Part shown: positions 56,047 to 64,000 of the stretch, piece after piece
How the letters are laid out: each line of letters starts with the position of its first letter
Numbering within the stretch: the first letter of the stretch is position 1
Origin: Desulfoluna sp.
Lineage (GTDB): Bacteria; Desulfobacterota; Desulfobacteria; Desulfobacterales; Desulfolunaceae
Length of the DNA: 64,000 nt
Reading direction: 5' to 3'
Assembly: GCF_030145185.1 (NCBI RefSeq)
Contig: NZ_JAQYWB010000005.1
Location: forward strand, 52,930 to 116,929
The notes under the pieces: generated by a model
What the model saw: the letters and a program-made list of their open reading frames with translations, nothing else
What the model was told of the DNA's origin: nothing
Database searches by the model: none
Position numbers and translations under genes: made by a program

Positions 56047-56207
56047 ATGCAAAATGTAATCTACGGTCTTCTGTCTGATTTTCTCACCCTTCGGGCGAGC
56101 CGGGTGCACTCATCTGCCGCGTTATCATAGCTTTGAGGTAAACCACTACATCTTCAGCTCTGATGCCTTGCATATGAGCGCACCCAACTCGTGATATATC
56201 CGGGCTA
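56047..56207 (-). mobile_element. MITE copy D (left end missing)
   Basis: 161 bp matching the hairpin half of the other copies up to the right terminal repeat (GTGATATATCCGGG, one mismatch) and TA. The first 90 bp are absent. Confidence 0.85.
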
Positions 56208-56403
56208 AAAGCCGCACCGGAGTGCGGCGCTCCATTGCAGTCCATCTTTCTCGGGATTATTTTAAAGGTCTCGATTGAAAGGATACCCAAAAACCAACTG
56301 CGTCATAAAGTTATTCCGGTTAAAGTTAACGCTGAGTTGAATTCTGGCCACCGACCCCCAACTCATGCACCTGCGACGCACTGTGGGTTTCCTTGCACTT
56401 CAC

Positions 56404-56494
56404 GCGAATGCGGACGCATGTCAGCCCGGAGTGACGACGCCCGATGCGCATTCGCAAACCAGCTTTCGAGGTGGCACACCTCGCCGCCGGAGGC
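56404..56494. repeat. GC-rich element, inverted orientation
   Basis: Runs GCGAATGCGGACGC ... GCATTCGCAAACCAGCTTTCGAGGTGGCACACCTCGCCGCCGGAGGC. It is immediately followed by a tandem repeat and then the nspC stop codon. Confidence 0.8.
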
Positions 56495-56523
56495 TTTTCG
56501 CTTTTCCCTTTTTCCCTTTTTCG

Positions 56524-56571
56524 CTTTTCCACTGTTCCGCTTTTCCACTGTTCCGCTTTTCCACTGTTCCG
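56524..56571. repeat. 16-bp tandem repeat, three units, at the 3' end of nspC
   Basis: Unit CTTTTCCACTGTTCCG three times without mismatch, preceded by related CTTTTCCCTTTTT tracts. It lies ten bases beyond the nspC stop codon. Confidence 0.9.
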
Positions 56572-56581
56572 CTTTTTCACC

Positions 56582-57727
56582 CTAAGCCAACCGATGTACA
56601 AAATCCTCGTAGCCGAAGCTGCGTTCCAGATGGAGGGCGCCTTCGGTGTCGATGCGATAGATGGCGGGCAGGCCGATACCATTGAAGGTGTTGGTTTTCA
56701 CCATGGAATAAATGGCCATGTCGGTGAAGACGAGGCGATCCCCCATGGCAAGGGGGGCATCGAAGCTGTACTCGCCGATAACGTCTCCGGCCAGACAGGT
56801 GAGGCCGCCCAGACGATAATTTTTCGCTTTTTCCCCTTTTTTTCCGCTGCCGATGATGTGGGGACGGTAGGGCATCTCCAGCACATCGGGCATGTGGCAG
56901 GAGGCGGAGGTGTCCAGGATGGCTGTTGTCATGTCAGAGGCCTCGGTGATGTCCAGGACCTCGGCCACGAGAAAACCGGCGTTCAGAGCCACGGCCTCGC
57001 CGGGTTCCAGGTAGACGGTCAGGTGGGGGTGGCGCACCTTGAACTCCGTGATCAGGCGAATCAGCCGATCGACATCGTAATCCGCCCGGCTGATATGATG
57101 ACCGCCCCCGAAATTGACCCACCGCATCGTCGGCAGAAAGGCCCCGAATTTTTCTTCAAAGGCGAGAAGCACCGGCTCCAGATCGGGGCTGTCCTGTTCG
57201 CACAGGGCATGAAAGTGAAGGCCCTCGATGCCGTCTAATAAATCGGCTCGAAAAGCGTCCCGCCGCACCCCAAGACGCGAGCCGGGACTGCAGGGATCGT
57301 AGAGGGGGGTGGCCCCCATGCTCTTTTCCGGGTTAACCCGCATGCCGCAGCTCACCGTACGCAGCTGGGCGGCCACCTCGTCCTTGAACCGTTCCCAGAG
57401 GGAAAAAGAGTTGAAGACAAGATGATCGCAGAGACCGCAGAAGGTCTCCACCTCCTTTTTGCTGAAGGCGGCAGCAAAGGCGTGGACCTCGCCGCCAAAG
57501 CGCTCACGCCCCAGCATCGCCTCGTGAACGGAGCTCGCACAGGTGCCGTCCAATACCTGCCGAATCAAAGGAAAGGTACTGGACATGGAGTAGCCTTTAA
57601 GGGCGAGGAGAATCCGGCACCCAGCCTCCTCCTTCACCTTTGCAAGCACCTCGAGGTTTTTCCGGATAAGCCGTTCATCCACCACAAAGCTGGGGGTGGT
57701 GACGGCCGATACGTCAAACCCTGTCAC
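56582..57727 (-). CDS. nspC: Carboxynorspermidine/carboxyspermidine decarboxylase
   Basis: PLP enzyme that decarboxylates carboxyspermidine to spermidine. 381 residues from GTG 57727, which overlaps the TGA of the dehydrogenase gene (GTGA), preceded by AAGGAAG. PLP lysine Lys44 is in LLALKGYS, the phosphate loop is VNFGGGHHISR, and the second active-site part is ILDTSASCHMPDVLEMPYRP. The frame stays open to 57826 but those residues are within the upstream gene. Translationally coupled to the dehydrogenase that makes its substrate. Confidence 0.95.
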   Translation of the reverse strand: MTGFDVSAVTTPSFVVDERLIRKNLEVLAKVKEEAGCRILLALKGYSMSSTFPLIRQVLDGTCASSVHEAMLGRERFGGEVHAFAAAFSKKEVETFCGLCDHLVFNSFSLWERFKDEVAAQLRTVSCGMRVNPEKSMGATPLYDPCSPGSRLGVRRDAFRADLLDGIEGLHFHALCEQDSPDLEPVLLAFEEKFGAFLPTMRWVNFGGGHHISRADYDVDRLIRLITEFKVRHPHLTVYLEPGEAVALNAGFLVAEVLDITEASDMTTAILDTSASCHMPDVLEMPYRPHIIGSGKKGEKAKNYRLGGLTCLAGDVIGEYSFDAPLAMGDRLVFTDMAIYSMVKTNTFNGIGLPAIYRIDTEGALHLERSFGYEDFVHRLA

Positions 57728-58902
57728 GACACCACTTCCTTCCAGGGGAGGCCGTGACGGTTCAGGGCGTCCATAAAGGGATCGGGGTCGAACTCTTCCA
57801 TATGCCTCACCCCTTTTTCCATCCACTTGCCGGTGAGCATCATCATGGCACCGATCATGGCGGGCACGCCGGTGGTGTAGCTTACGGCCTGGGACCCCAC
57901 CTCTTTGTACGCCTCTTCGTGGTTACAGATATTATAGACGTAGACGGTCTTTTCTTTGCCGTCTTTGATGCCTTTCATGAGGCAACCGATGCAGGTGCGC
58001 CCCTTGGTCAGAGGGCCGAGGCTGCCCGGATCGGGGAGCACGGCTTTCAGAAACTGAATGGGAGCGATCTTCTGGCCCTTGTAATCGATCTCGTCGATAC
58101 GGGTCATGCCAATGTTCTCCAGCACCTTCAGGTGGGTGAGGTACTGCTCGGAGAAGGTCATCCAGAAGCGGGCACGTTTGAGCCCTTTCAGATGCATCAC
58201 CAGAGACTCCAACTCTTCATGGTAAAGAAGAAAACACTTTTTGGGGCCGATCTCTTCCGGAAAATCGTAGGTCATGGACCAGGAGAGGGGATCGGTCTCC
58301 ACCCACTCTCCGCGCTCCCAGTAGCGACCGCGCTGGGTGATCTCCCGGATGTTGATCTCCGGGTTGAAGTTGGTGGCAAAGGCCTGGCCATGATCGCCTG
58401 CGTTGCAGTCGATGATATCGAGCTCATGGATCTCGTCAAAGTGGTGCTTGGCGGCGTGGGCGCAGAAGACGTTGGTCACTCCAGGGTCAAACCCGCTGCC
58501 CATCAGGGCCATGAGCCCCTTCTCCTTAAAGCGCTCCTGATACGCCCACTGCCACTTGTACTCATATTTCGCCTCGTCCAGGGGCTCGTAGTTGGCGGTG
58601 TCCATGTAGTGCACCCCCGTCTCCAGACAGGCGTCCATGAGGTGCAAATCCTGGTAAGGAAGCGCCACATTAAGAACCAGATCGGGCTTAAACGCCTGGA
58701 TCAAAGCCACGGTCTCGGCCACATTGTCCGCGTCGAGTTTGGCCGTCTGAATGGCACGGGGAAGCTGGGCCGCAATCTTATCGCACTTTTCCCTGGTGCG
58801 GCTCGCCAGCATGATCTCAGTAAACACCTCGGGAACCTGGGCACACTTGTGGGCCACCACCTGGCCAACCCCACCGGCCCCGACTATCAATACACGGCTC
58901 AT
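57724..58902 (-). CDS. Carboxyspermidine dehydrogenase (saccharopine dehydrogenase family)
   Basis: NADPH-dependent enzyme that condenses putrescine (or diaminopropane) with aspartate semialdehyde to give carboxy(nor)spermidine. 392 residues; the N-terminal Rossmann motif is VLIVGAGGVGQVVAHKCA, with conserved GSGFDPGVTNVFCAHAAKH in the middle. A LYS9/saccharopine dehydrogenase role is excluded in favour of CASDH by the direct overlap with nspC. AAGGAG precedes ATG 58902. Confidence 0.94.
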   Translation of the reverse strand: MSRVLIVGAGGVGQVVAHKCAQVPEVFTEIMLASRTREKCDKIAAQLPRAIQTAKLDADNVAETVALIQAFKPDLVLNVALPYQDLHLMDACLETGVHYMDTANYEPLDEAKYEYKWQWAYQERFKEKGLMALMGSGFDPGVTNVFCAHAAKHHFDEIHELDIIDCNAGDHGQAFATNFNPEINIREITQRGRYWERGEWVETDPLSWSMTYDFPEEIGPKKCFLLYHEELESLVMHLKGLKRARFWMTFSEQYLTHLKVLENIGMTRIDEIDYKGQKIAPIQFLKAVLPDPGSLGPLTKGRTCIGCLMKGIKDGKEKTVYVYNICNHEEAYKEVGSQAVSYTTGVPAMIGAMMMLTGKWMEKGVRHMEEFDPDPFMDALNRHGLPWKEVVS

Positions 58903-58954
58903 GGTGTCTCTCCTTTATTTTATGAGGAACAAATAAATTTAAATAAAAAAAGCA

Positions 58955-59062
58955 GCCTCCGGCGGCGAGGTGTGCCACCTCGAAAGCAGGTAGGCGAATG
59001 CGCGTCGGGCCTCTTAATTCCAGGCTGTAATGCGTCCGCATTCGCATGACGTGTAAGGGCCT
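58955..59062. repeat. GC-rich element upstream of the dehydrogenase gene
   Basis: GCCTCCGGCGGCGAGGTG, CCACCTCGAAAGCAGG, GGCGAATGCGCG and CGTCCGCATTCGCATGACG in the order seen at 7437 and 52483. It starts 52 bases before the gene start codon. Confidence 0.78.
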
Positions 59063-59236
59063 GCGCCCTGTGTCACGAGCGCGAGAGTTAAGGTGCTCCA
59101 AGGGCAAGAAACTCGAAAAAATGGGCCGGTACATAAAAAAGCAATGACCGTCGTGGCGATGAGACGTCACACCGGTTGCATTACCTTGGTTTTATGAGGG
59201 TGCAACAGCCTTCAAAGGGTATCGTTATTTTTCGTT

Positions 59237-59366
59237 TAGCCCGGACATTTCATGAGAAACCACAACACAAAAGGATATGCACTTTTATTACGGCGCGTTG
59301 GGGCAAAAAAAATCAGACGTTCGAAAAATACAAACTGTCATTTCCGGTTTTCTCACCCTTCGGGTT
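59237..59366 (-). mobile_element. MITE relic
   Basis: TAGCCCGGACATTTCATGAG at the left end, diverged middle, and TTCTCACCCTTCGGG at the right; the hairpin half is lost. Confidence 0.5.
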
Positions 59367-59387
59367 AGGCGGCTGGAAATAAACAAT

Positions 59388-59458
59388 CGTAACTATTCAG
59401 CTTGTGCCTCTGGCGGCCCTGCCGGGGGCTAAACTTTTGAAAAGTTTAGCCCCCGGCA
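59388..59458. repeat. Repeat tail with 39-base perfect hairpin
   Basis: TAACTATTCAGCTTGTGCCTC and GGCGGCCCTGCC match the end of the composite element at 52768-52813 in inverse orientation. It is extended by TGCCGGGGGCTAAACTTTT / AAAAGTTTAGCCCCCGGCA, a perfect hairpin at 59420-59458. Confidence 0.75.
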
Positions 59459-59530
59459 ATAAAAATTAATTTTGATTAAATTTCATCTTAAAGGCGGATG
59501 TGATTTGCCCCGAGGAACGAGGGGCAAAAC

Positions 59531-59577
59531 GCATTCGCATTCTGCTTTCAAGGTGGCTCACCTTGCCGCCGGAGGCG
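59531..59577. repeat. GC-rich element end, inverted orientation
   Basis: GCATTCGCATTCTGCTTTCAAGGTGGCTCACCTTGCCGCCGGAGGC, directly abutting the tandem repeat at the 3' end of speA. Confidence 0.78.
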
Positions 59578-59636
59578 TTTTTTGCTTATCGCTTTTTTGC
59601 TTATCGCTTTTTTGCTTATCGCTTTTTTGCTTATCG
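59577..59636. repeat. 15-bp tandem repeat, four units, containing the speA stop codon
   Basis: Unit (C/G)TTTTTTGCTTATCG four times. In the speA frame the last unit supplies the final Arg codon and the TAA stop (59631-59633), so the repeat has invaded or grown from the end of the gene. Confidence 0.92.
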
Positions 59637-61577
59637 CTCGAAATAGGTGTACCCCTGCAGCCCGTTCTCGTAGGCCTTCATGATCCGGGTGCGTTCTTCC
59701 ACGGTGATCTGGCCGTTTCGAATGGCCGATTCCGCGGTCCTTCGGAATCGATTGATCATGGAGCGGGGAGCGTACTCTACGTAATCGAGGACATCGGCCA
59801 CAGAGTCCCCGGAGACCTCCTTGACGTAATCCACGGAGCCGTCCTCCTGCATGCGGATGCTCACCACGTTGGTGTCCCCGAAGAGGTTGTGGAGGTCGCC
59901 CAGGGTCTCCTGGTAGGCACCCACAAGAAAGACCCCCAGGTAGTACTCCTCATTGTCCTTGAGTTCATGCAGGGGCAGGGTATTTTTCACCCCGTGGGGA
60001 TCGATAAACCGATCGAGCTTGCCATCGCAGTCGCAGGTGATGTCTGCGATGACCCCATGGCGCGTAGGCATTTCATTCAGACGGTGCATGGGCATGGTGG
60101 GAAAGAGATGGCCGATGGCCCAGGCGTCGGGCAGGCTTTGAAACACGCTGAAGTTCCCGTAATAGATATCGGCCAGGGCCTCTTCGATCCCTTCGAGTTC
60201 CTTGGGGATCCGTTTGAGATGCTTCACCTTCCGGGCGATGGTGTGGATGATGTGCCAGAAGATATTCTCCCCCATGGAGCGTTCACGCAGGTTAATCTCC
60301 CCGTGCTTAAAGCGCTGGCGCACCTCGTCCCGGTAGTAGATGGCGTCGTTGAAGCACTCCTGGAGGTTTTTCAGGGTCAGCCCCTCCAGCACCTCCATGA
60401 GGTTGCCAATCACTTCCGGGGTCTCTTCGGTCATCTCTTGCAGAAAGGGGCGGGGTTTCAGGCGTCCCACATCCAGAATATTGAACAGGAGCATGGAATA
60501 ATACGCCACGGTGGCACGCCCGGACTCCGTGACAATGGTGGGGTGGGCCAGCGCTTCATCGTCCATCACGCCCATGACGGTCTCGATGATGTCTACGCAA
60601 TACTCATCGATGGTGTAGTTGCGAGAGCTGGAAAAATTGGTATGAGAGCCATCGTAATCCACGGCAAGTCCGCCGCCCAGGTCGAGATACCCCATGGCTG
60701 CACCCTCTTCCGCAAGCCCGGTGTAGATACGGCAGGCCTCCATCATCGCGTTTCGAATATCCCGGATGTTGGGGATCTGTGACCCCAGGTGGTAGTGAAG
60801 CAGCTTCAGGCAGTCCAGCATGCCCGTCTCTTTGAGACGATCCACCAGCTCCACCACCTGGGTGGTGTTCAGGCCGAAGATGCTACGATCACCGCCAGAC
60901 TCGGTCCAATGGCCCCCAGCCCGGCTGGCCAGCTTGATGCGCACCCCGAGGTTTGGACGAACCCCCAAGGCCTCGGCACGACGCATAATGAGCTCCAGCT
61001 CCCCGGGCATCTCCACCACGAGAAAGCAATTAAGCCCCATCTTGGTGGCCCAGAGGGCAAGGTCCACAAACTCTTCGTCTTTATAGCCATTGCAGATCAG
61101 GCAGGCCTCAGGATCGGTGAGAAACGAAAGGGCGGCGATGAGTTCTGCCTTGGAGCCCGCCTCAAGCCCGTGGTGGTACTGACGCCCAAACTCGGTCACC
61201 TCTTCCACCACTTCCTTCTGCTGGTTGACCTTGATGGGATAAACGCCCCGGAAGTCCCCCTGGTATTGAAAGGTCTCGATCGCCTTTTGAAAGCTTGTGT
61301 GAAGATGGGTAATCTGGGAGTCGAGGATATTTTCAATGCGCAAAAGCACGGGCATCTCCCGACCTCGCGCGCGGATGCCTGAGATGACGTCCAGAACCCG
61401 GATTCTTTTCTCCGGAGCTCCGGGGTCGGGAATCACCTCCACCTGTCCGTCATCGGAGATATCAAAATACCCATTCCCCCAGTTTCGGATGCCGTACAGA
61501 TCGGCGGAATCCTCAATGGTCCAGCGTTCAAGTTTATCTTTACCGAACAATGTCGAATCCTTCATGTTATCGGGTTT
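59631..61577 (-). CDS. speA: Biosynthetic arginine decarboxylase
   Basis: PLP enzyme making agmatine from arginine, about 648 residues. Key parts: GVYPIKVNQQKEVVEEV with the PLP lysine (about residue 103), LGVRIKLASRAGGHWTESGGDRSIFGL, YHLGSQIPNIRDI, YLDLGGGLAVDYDGS, and ITCDCDGKLDRFIDP carrying the active-site Cys. The start is uncertain: GTG 61577 has GAGGG upstream, ATG 61565 and ATG 61601/61607 have weak sites. The C-terminus ends inside a tandem repeat. First enzyme of the spermidine route encoded downstream. Confidence 0.96.
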   Translation of the reverse strand, partial: KPDNMKDSTLFGKDKLERWTIEDSADLYGIRNWGNGYFDISDDGQVEVIPDPGAPEKRIRVLDVISGIRARGREMPVLLRIENILDSQITHLHTSFQKAIETFQYQGDFRGVYPIKVNQQKEVVEEVTEFGRQYHHGLEAGSKAELIAALSFLTDPEACLICNGYKDEEFVDLALWATKMGLNCFLVVEMPGELELIMRRAEALGVRPNLGVRIKLASRAGGHWTESGGDRSIFGLNTTQVVELVDRLKETGMLDCLKLLHYHLGSQIPNIRDIRNAMMEACRIYTGLAEEGAAMGYLDLGGGLAVDYDGSHTNFSSSRNYTIDEYCVDIIETVMGVMDDEALAHPTIVTESGRATVAYYSMLLFNILDVGRLKPRPFLQEMTEETPEVIGNLMEVLEGLTLKNLQECFNDAIYYRDEVRQRFKHGEINLRERSMGENIFWHIIHTIARKVKHLKRIPKELEGIEEALADIYYGNFSVFQSLPDAWAIGHLFPTMPMHRLNEMPTRHGVIADITCDCDGKLDRFIDPHGVKNTLPLHELKDNEEYYLGVFLVGAYQETLGDLHNLFGDTNVVSIRMQEDGSVDYVKEVSGDSVADVLDYVEYAPRSMINRFRRTAESAIRNGQITVEERTRIMKAYENGLQGYTYFER

Positions 61578-61679
61578 CACGTGAGCCCTCAGGGGCGCCA
61601 TACACATCCGTCAATTTTCGCCCCAATCGAAGGGAAAAAACCGCTGAAACACACTATCTCAACAAACCAACACAGGCTC

Positions 61680-61930
61680 TAACCCGGATATTTCATGAGA
61701 AAACAATCAGGACTAAGGAATAGCTCTTAATTACAGTTCTTTGCAGTAATATTTTCAGTCGTTTCAAAAATGCAAAATGTAATCCACGGTATTCTGTCTG
61801 ATTTTCTCACCCTTCGGGCGAGCCGGGTGCACTCATCTGCCGCGTTATCAGAGATTTGAGGTAAACCACTACATCTTCAGCTCTGATGCCTTGCATATGA
61901 GCGCACCCAACTCGTGAAATATCCGGGCTA
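61680..61930 (-). mobile_element. MITE copy E (complete)
   Basis: 251 bp including both TA borders, full terminal repeats and hairpin, inserted 72 bases upstream of the first possible speA start. The remaining 247 bases to 62177 show nothing recognised. Confidence 0.88.
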
Positions 61931-62177
61931 ACACGCCGTAATAAGTACCCTTGCACTATAATACAGAAGAACAAAACAATCTAAAACAAACTGAATGACA
62001 GGCCCCTAAACCCACCCGGTATCCCTGGGATGATGCCCTGATTTTTCCGCTGCCGGCCCTCCCCCCATAGAGTCAAAGATCCCAAGGTTACCGCAGAAGG
62101 GCAAGCGCATTTACCATTTACGAAAAAAAAGATCAAGGCAAAACAGACACCACGCCGGAGCCCCCCTGGGACCGATC

Positions 62178-62618
62178 TCAGGCAACCAGTTTCTTGCCAG
62201 TCAGCCTCACCAGGGCCTTTTGAAGGGCTTCGGGCTTCCCGGGCTCAGGCAAGCCGCCGCTGGCGGTAAGAAACAAGAACGCCTGGGCAAAATGGGAGAG
62301 GAGGGTAATTTGCGTCTGAGAAATCTCTTCGCTGGGGATAATTCGGATGTTATACGGGTTTCCGTCCTCTGTCTTAAAAGGGATGGCGGCCACCATCTGT
62401 TCGGGGGGATTTTCACGGGTCTGATACACCACAACGGGAAGGTCCTCTGAAATCACCTCCCGCATGTCCTCAATCACTGGCGTGATATGGGGAAACATCT
62501 CCTCTGCCCATGAGAGGGGACCGCCCCACCCAAAGGTATATTTGGGAACGATCTTCGTCCAATCGGACTTCAACACTTTCTTTGCCTGTTTCTGCACGTC
62601 CTGAATCTTTGCCTGCAT
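62178..62618 (-). CDS. Hypothetical cytoplasmic protein
   Basis: A 146-residue protein with a strong ribosome site (GGAGG ten bases before ATG 62618). It is amphipathic helical at the start (AKIQDVQKQAKKVLK), then mixed (TFGWGGPLSWAEEMFPHITPVIEDMREVI, PVVVYQTRENPPEQMVAAIPF), and ends ALVRLTGKKLVA. No family recognised. The adjacent chemoreceptor gene on the same strand is separated by a terminator, so it is probably its own unit. Confidence 0.7.
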   Translation of the reverse strand: MQAKIQDVQKQAKKVLKSDWTKIVPKYTFGWGGPLSWAEEMFPHITPVIEDMREVISEDLPVVVYQTRENPPEQMVAAIPFKTEDGNPYNIRIIPSEEISQTQITLLSHFAQAFLFLTASGGLPEPGKPEALQKALVRLTGKKLVA

Positions 62619-62696
62619 GACGCAGCCTCCTTCTTGTTGGGCTCTTATCCGAACCGGATAGTTCCATTGACGGCTGACTATACACCAGACATTAAA

Positions 62697-62735
62697 ATAA
62701 AAAAACAGCCCGTGAATCCTTGAATTCACGGGCTG
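62697..62735 (-). terminator. Rho-independent terminator of the chemoreceptor gene
   Basis: Stem CAGCCCGTGAAT / ATTCACGGGCTG with six-base loop; the T-tract on the minus strand is the A-run at 62698-62705. Confidence 0.9.
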
Positions 62736-62760
62736 ATGATTTCGTTTTATATCAGGTTAT

Positions 62761-64000
62761 TTACAAGGTAAATCGACGCGTCAGCCCTTTCAAGTCATCG
62801 GCGAGCTGGTTCATGTCTCCGGCGCAGCGGGTCAGCACATCCGTGCTGCCTGTGATCTCCTGCGCGGAGGCGTTGACGTCGGCGATGTCCCGGGCAATGA
62901 TGGCCACGGCCGCAGAGTTCTCACCCACCTGGTGGTTGACGTCCTCCACCTTGACGGCGGCGACCTCAATATTTCCGGCAATTTCGTTGGTGGCGATGGC
63001 CTGCTCTTCCATGGCGGAGGCGATGATGGCAACAATCTCTTCCATCTGGGTCACAATCTTAGACACATGTGAGATTTCTGAGACCGTGGACTCAATCTGC
63101 GACTGAACCGTGGCCACCTGGGCATAAATTTTTTCCGTGGCCCTGGAGGTCTCCCCGGCCAGATCCTTGATCTCCCCGGCCACCACGGCAAAGCCCCGCC
63201 CTGCTTCTCCGGCACGGGCCGCCTCAATGGTGGCGTTCAGGGCCAGGAGGTTAATCTGCTGGGAGATACCTGAGATGGTCTCTGAGATGGTACCAATCTC
63301 TTCGGCGGAGTCACCCAGAGCGCCCACCTTCTGCGTGGCGTTCTTCGTCCCAGACACAGCTGCGTCGGTGATCTCCTTGGCGGTGTTGGCGTTCCTGCCG
63401 ATCTCTTCGATGGTGGAGGCCATCTGCCCGGCAGCCGACGCCACGGAGGCAATATTCTGAGAGGCCTCTTCCACGGAAGAGGCCACGAAGGCGATGCCGG
63501 TGTTCATCTCTTCGGCAGCGGCGGCCACGGTATCAGATCGTTCCGAGGTACCGGCGGCCCCGGATTTCACCTGGGCGGAGACAGCAGAGAGCTCTTTTGA
63601 AGAACCTGCCAGATGGTCCACCCCTGCGTTGATCTGTTCCATCATGGTATGAAGACTCTGCACCACGGTATTGAGTGAGGTGGAGAGCGCTCCGATCTCA
63701 TCACCCCGGTTGGCCTGAAGAACCTGGGTCAAATCCCCTTCGGCCACCCCTTGAGAAAAGGCGACGCCCTCTTTCAGGGGATTGGTGATGGCCACGCTGA
63801 TGGCGACCCCAAAAAAAATGGAGAGCCCCACGGCCAAGGCCATAATGATGTAATTGGTGGTCTGCATCCTGGCATAAAGCCCTCGCCCGTCTGCAGCCAG
63901 CTGATGTGTCTCCTGATTCATGGCGTCAGCCACCTGATCCAAAAGAGCCAGGCTGATCTTGCGCTTCTCCAGGCAGGGTCCTGTGGCCATGGCGTTCATC
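62761..64000 (-). CDS. Methyl-accepting chemotaxis protein (5' end outside window)
   Basis: The last 413 residues of a chemoreceptor; the frame is open at the right edge. Order: end of a sensor helix, a membrane helix ([22 protein letters not shown]), a HAMP domain ([40 protein letters not shown]), and a long cytoplasmic coiled coil whose tip [17 protein letters not shown] contacts CheA/CheW. Glu/Gln-rich methylation regions flank it. The C-terminus has no CheR-binding pentapeptide. The ligand domain cannot be judged from what is visible. Confidence 0.95.
   Translation of the reverse strand, partial: MNAMATGPCLEKRKISLALLDQVADAMNQETHQLAADGRGLYARMQTTNYIIMALAVGLSIFFGVAISVAITNPLKEGVAFSQGVAEGDLTQVLQANRGDEIGALSTSLNTVVQSLHTMMEQINAGVDHLAGSSKELSAVSAQVKSGAAGTSERSDTVAAAAEEMNTGIAFVASSVEEASQNIASVASAAGQMASTIEEIGRNANTAKEITDAAVSGTKNATQKVGALGDSAEEIGTISETISGISQQINLLALNATIEAARAGEAGRGFAVVAGEIKDLAGETSRATEKIYAQVATVQSQIESTVSEISHVSKIVTQMEEIVAIIASAMEEQAIATNEIAGNIEVAAVKVEDVNHQVGENSAAVAIIARDIADVNASAQEITGSTDVLTRCAGDMNQLADDLKGLTRRFTL

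Noticed and set aside
57754..59049. A 431-codon frame antisense to the carboxyspermidine dehydrogenase gene
   Set aside because: His/Gly/Val/Leu-rich shadow; the sense strand has a clear enzyme with ribosome site and coupled downstream gene.
56524..59636. CRISPR-like repeats
   Set aside because: The short repeats here are head-to-tail with no spacers, and no cas gene is present.
59472..60782. A 436-codon frame antisense to speA
   Set aside because: Begins in the GC-rich repeat and tandem repeat and then mirrors speA; no family features.

Overview
The window looks like one chromosomal segment of a Gram-negative bacterium with a Tol-Pal envelope, lipoproteins and RND efflux, most likely a Desulfobacterota (sulfate-reducer type) lineage. 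The clues are the mix of a UroD-family methyltransferase with a stand-alone corrinoid protein, a large orphan TRAP binding protein, a remnant acyl-ACP thioesterase of the type common in that group, and polyamine synthesis through carboxyspermidine. The genus cannot be fixed from the sequence alone. No tRNA, rRNA, CRISPR array, prophage or intact transposase gene was seen.

Layout. 1-8.8 kb: the end of a sigma-54 activator, an acyl-CoA thioesterase, an RNase H-fold nuclease, an IHF/HU protein, a 1350-residue envelope protein of unknown function, and a DciA-like/TrmN6-like pair. 9.1-14.8 kb: quality control (HflK-HflC, a zincin-like protein, an FmdB zinc ribbon, GroES-GroEL), with a 32-codon bS22/AURKAIP1-COX24-like gene on the minus strand. 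14.9-19.8 kb: the complete tolQRAB-pal-cpoB block. 19.8-25.4 kb: ruvC-ruvA-ruvB, a membrane protein plus bactofilin, a CYTH protein, and rplM-rpsI. 25.6-36.4 kb: an LTA-synthase-like membrane sulfatase, a two-gene phosphorelay, a decayed acyl-ACP thioesterase, an MFS transporter and an MshEN-PilT ATPase. 38-46.7 kb: an NhaC antiporter and a TolC/adaptor/RND efflux operon. 47-52.5 kb: an orphan TRAP binding protein, a UroD-family methyltransferase, an IclR regulator and a corrinoid protein. 53-61.6 kb: a phosphatase, an M23 peptidase, and a four-gene route from arginine to spermidine (speA, carboxyspermidine dehydrogenase, nspC, speB). The window ends in a truncated chemoreceptor.

The right-hand 28 kb is heavily decorated with two unrelated families of non-coding repeats. 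One is a 250-bp MITE with TA target duplications, near-identical 17-bp terminal inverted repeats and a large internal hairpin (four complete copies, one truncated, one relic). Two of its copies end exactly on the stop codon of the neighbouring gene. The other is a GC-rich element bounded by GCCTCCGGCGG / CCGCCGGAGGC, found in at least nine places, including inside the efflux operon and around each polyamine gene.

How the genes work together. The clearest pathway is arginine to agmatine to putrescine to carboxyspermidine to spermidine. The most open question is the methyltransferase/corrinoid/IclR/TRAP block: it has the parts of a methyl-transfer system for an unknown substrate, and two promoter regions in it share a 16-bp motif (15 of 16 identical), which suggests common control.
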